A stretch of DNA of 6,963 bases from Bifidobacterium breve (GTDB taxonomy: Bacteria; Actinomycetota; Acidimicrobiia; IMCC26256), in contig CAMDSG010000089.1 in NCBI GenBank assembly GCA_945907055.1, positions 1-6,963 of the forward strand, given 5' to 3'. The position numbers and the translations under genes were made by a program. Positions 6,686 to 6,963 of the stretch are shown here, piece after piece. Position 1 is the first letter of the stretch. Every line of letters starts with the position of its first letter. The notes beneath the pieces are model-generated. The model was not told the DNA's origin. It made no database searches and worked only from the letters and a program-made list of their open reading frames with translations.

Positions 6686-6963
6686 TTATCTCTGGAACAG
6701 AGGAGCTATTTGCGACGAATCAAGGTACTCATCAACTCTTACTACGAGGCCGTCCTGGAGTTTGACGACTAGGCATGCCGGTCTAGCTAAGTGTTGGGGA
6801 GCGATATCTTCCCGCCGAGGAACAACGACGTGGAGTCGGTGGCGCTGCACGTAGCCCGACTCCGTTGGAATCACCTCTATAACCTCATAACGAAGTGACT
6901 CGGCCCTTCGGTGCATGGCTTGAAGAGTCTCGAATGTCTCCGCTGCAGGCTGATCTACCCCCA
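6686..6963 (-). CDS. NTF2/SnoaL-like domain protein, C-terminal part (cut by window end)
   Basis: On the minus strand the frame is open from the window edge to a TAA at 6686-6688, giving 91 visible residues. The internal Met at 6914-6916 is probably not the start, because the 15 codons before it are also open and continue the same helical pattern (ETFETLQAMHRRAESLRYE). The remainder shows the curved-sheet pattern of the NTF2/SnoaL superfamily: YVQRHRLHVVV, then RPACLVVKLQDGLVVRVDEY, then LDSSQIAPLF. Members are small (about 120-150 residues) cone-shaped proteins that act as isomerases, epoxide hydrolases or ligand binders; the exact role cannot be assigned. It converges on acyltransferase copy 3, with only 24 bases between the stops, and shows no functional tie to it. 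Confidence 0.72.
   Translation of the reverse strand, partial: GVDQPAAETFETLQAMHRRAESLRYEVIEVIPTESGYVQRHRLHVVVPRREDIAPQHLARPACLVVKLQDGLVVRVDEYLDSSQIAPLFQR

Noticed and set aside
6603..6854. Plus-strand 83-codon open frame at the 3' end
   Set aside because: It overlaps the end of acyltransferase copy 3 and runs antisense to the NTF2-like gene. The translation has no family features and no ribosome site.

Overview
The window suggests an actinobacterial chromosome, with a class Acidimicrobiia-like lineage as the best guess. The evidence is an actinobacterial-looking 5S rRNA end, TTG and GTG starts, and an arginine/serine/glycine-rich TPR protein that resembles, from memory, the Rv1691 family found near tyrS in Actinobacteria. 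Base composition looks moderate, in the mid-50s % GC by eye. The taxonomic placement is inference.

Layout: (1) positions 1-99 hold the 3' half of a 5S rRNA and a strong intrinsic terminator, so the window opens at the end of an rrn operon. (2) Positions 100-416 contain no gene, only short direct and inverted repeats and a hairpin just upstream of a good ribosome binding site. (3) 417-2150 encodes a 577-residue protein with a long disordered tail of phased arginine repeats and a helical, TPR-like C-terminal domain. (4) 2278-6661 is a tandem run of three paralogous integral-membrane acyltransferases (acyltransferase family 3, OafA-like). The first two are intact and coupled by a TTGA stop/start overlap. 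The third is split by a one-base frameshift at a GGGG run. (5) A convergent minus-strand gene (6686 to the window end) encodes the C-terminal part of an NTF2/SnoaL-like protein.

The rRNA end and TPR gene look like core genome. The acyltransferase cluster looks like an accessory surface-modification module that grew by duplication. All three copies share an unusual C-terminal extension with an extra membrane segment ending in LP-x-x-RG. Two of the three carry Asn where the first has His in a conserved LW(H) membrane motif. No glycosyltransferase or polysaccharide gene is in the window, so the acceptor is unknown. No mobile element, CRISPR array or tRNA was seen.
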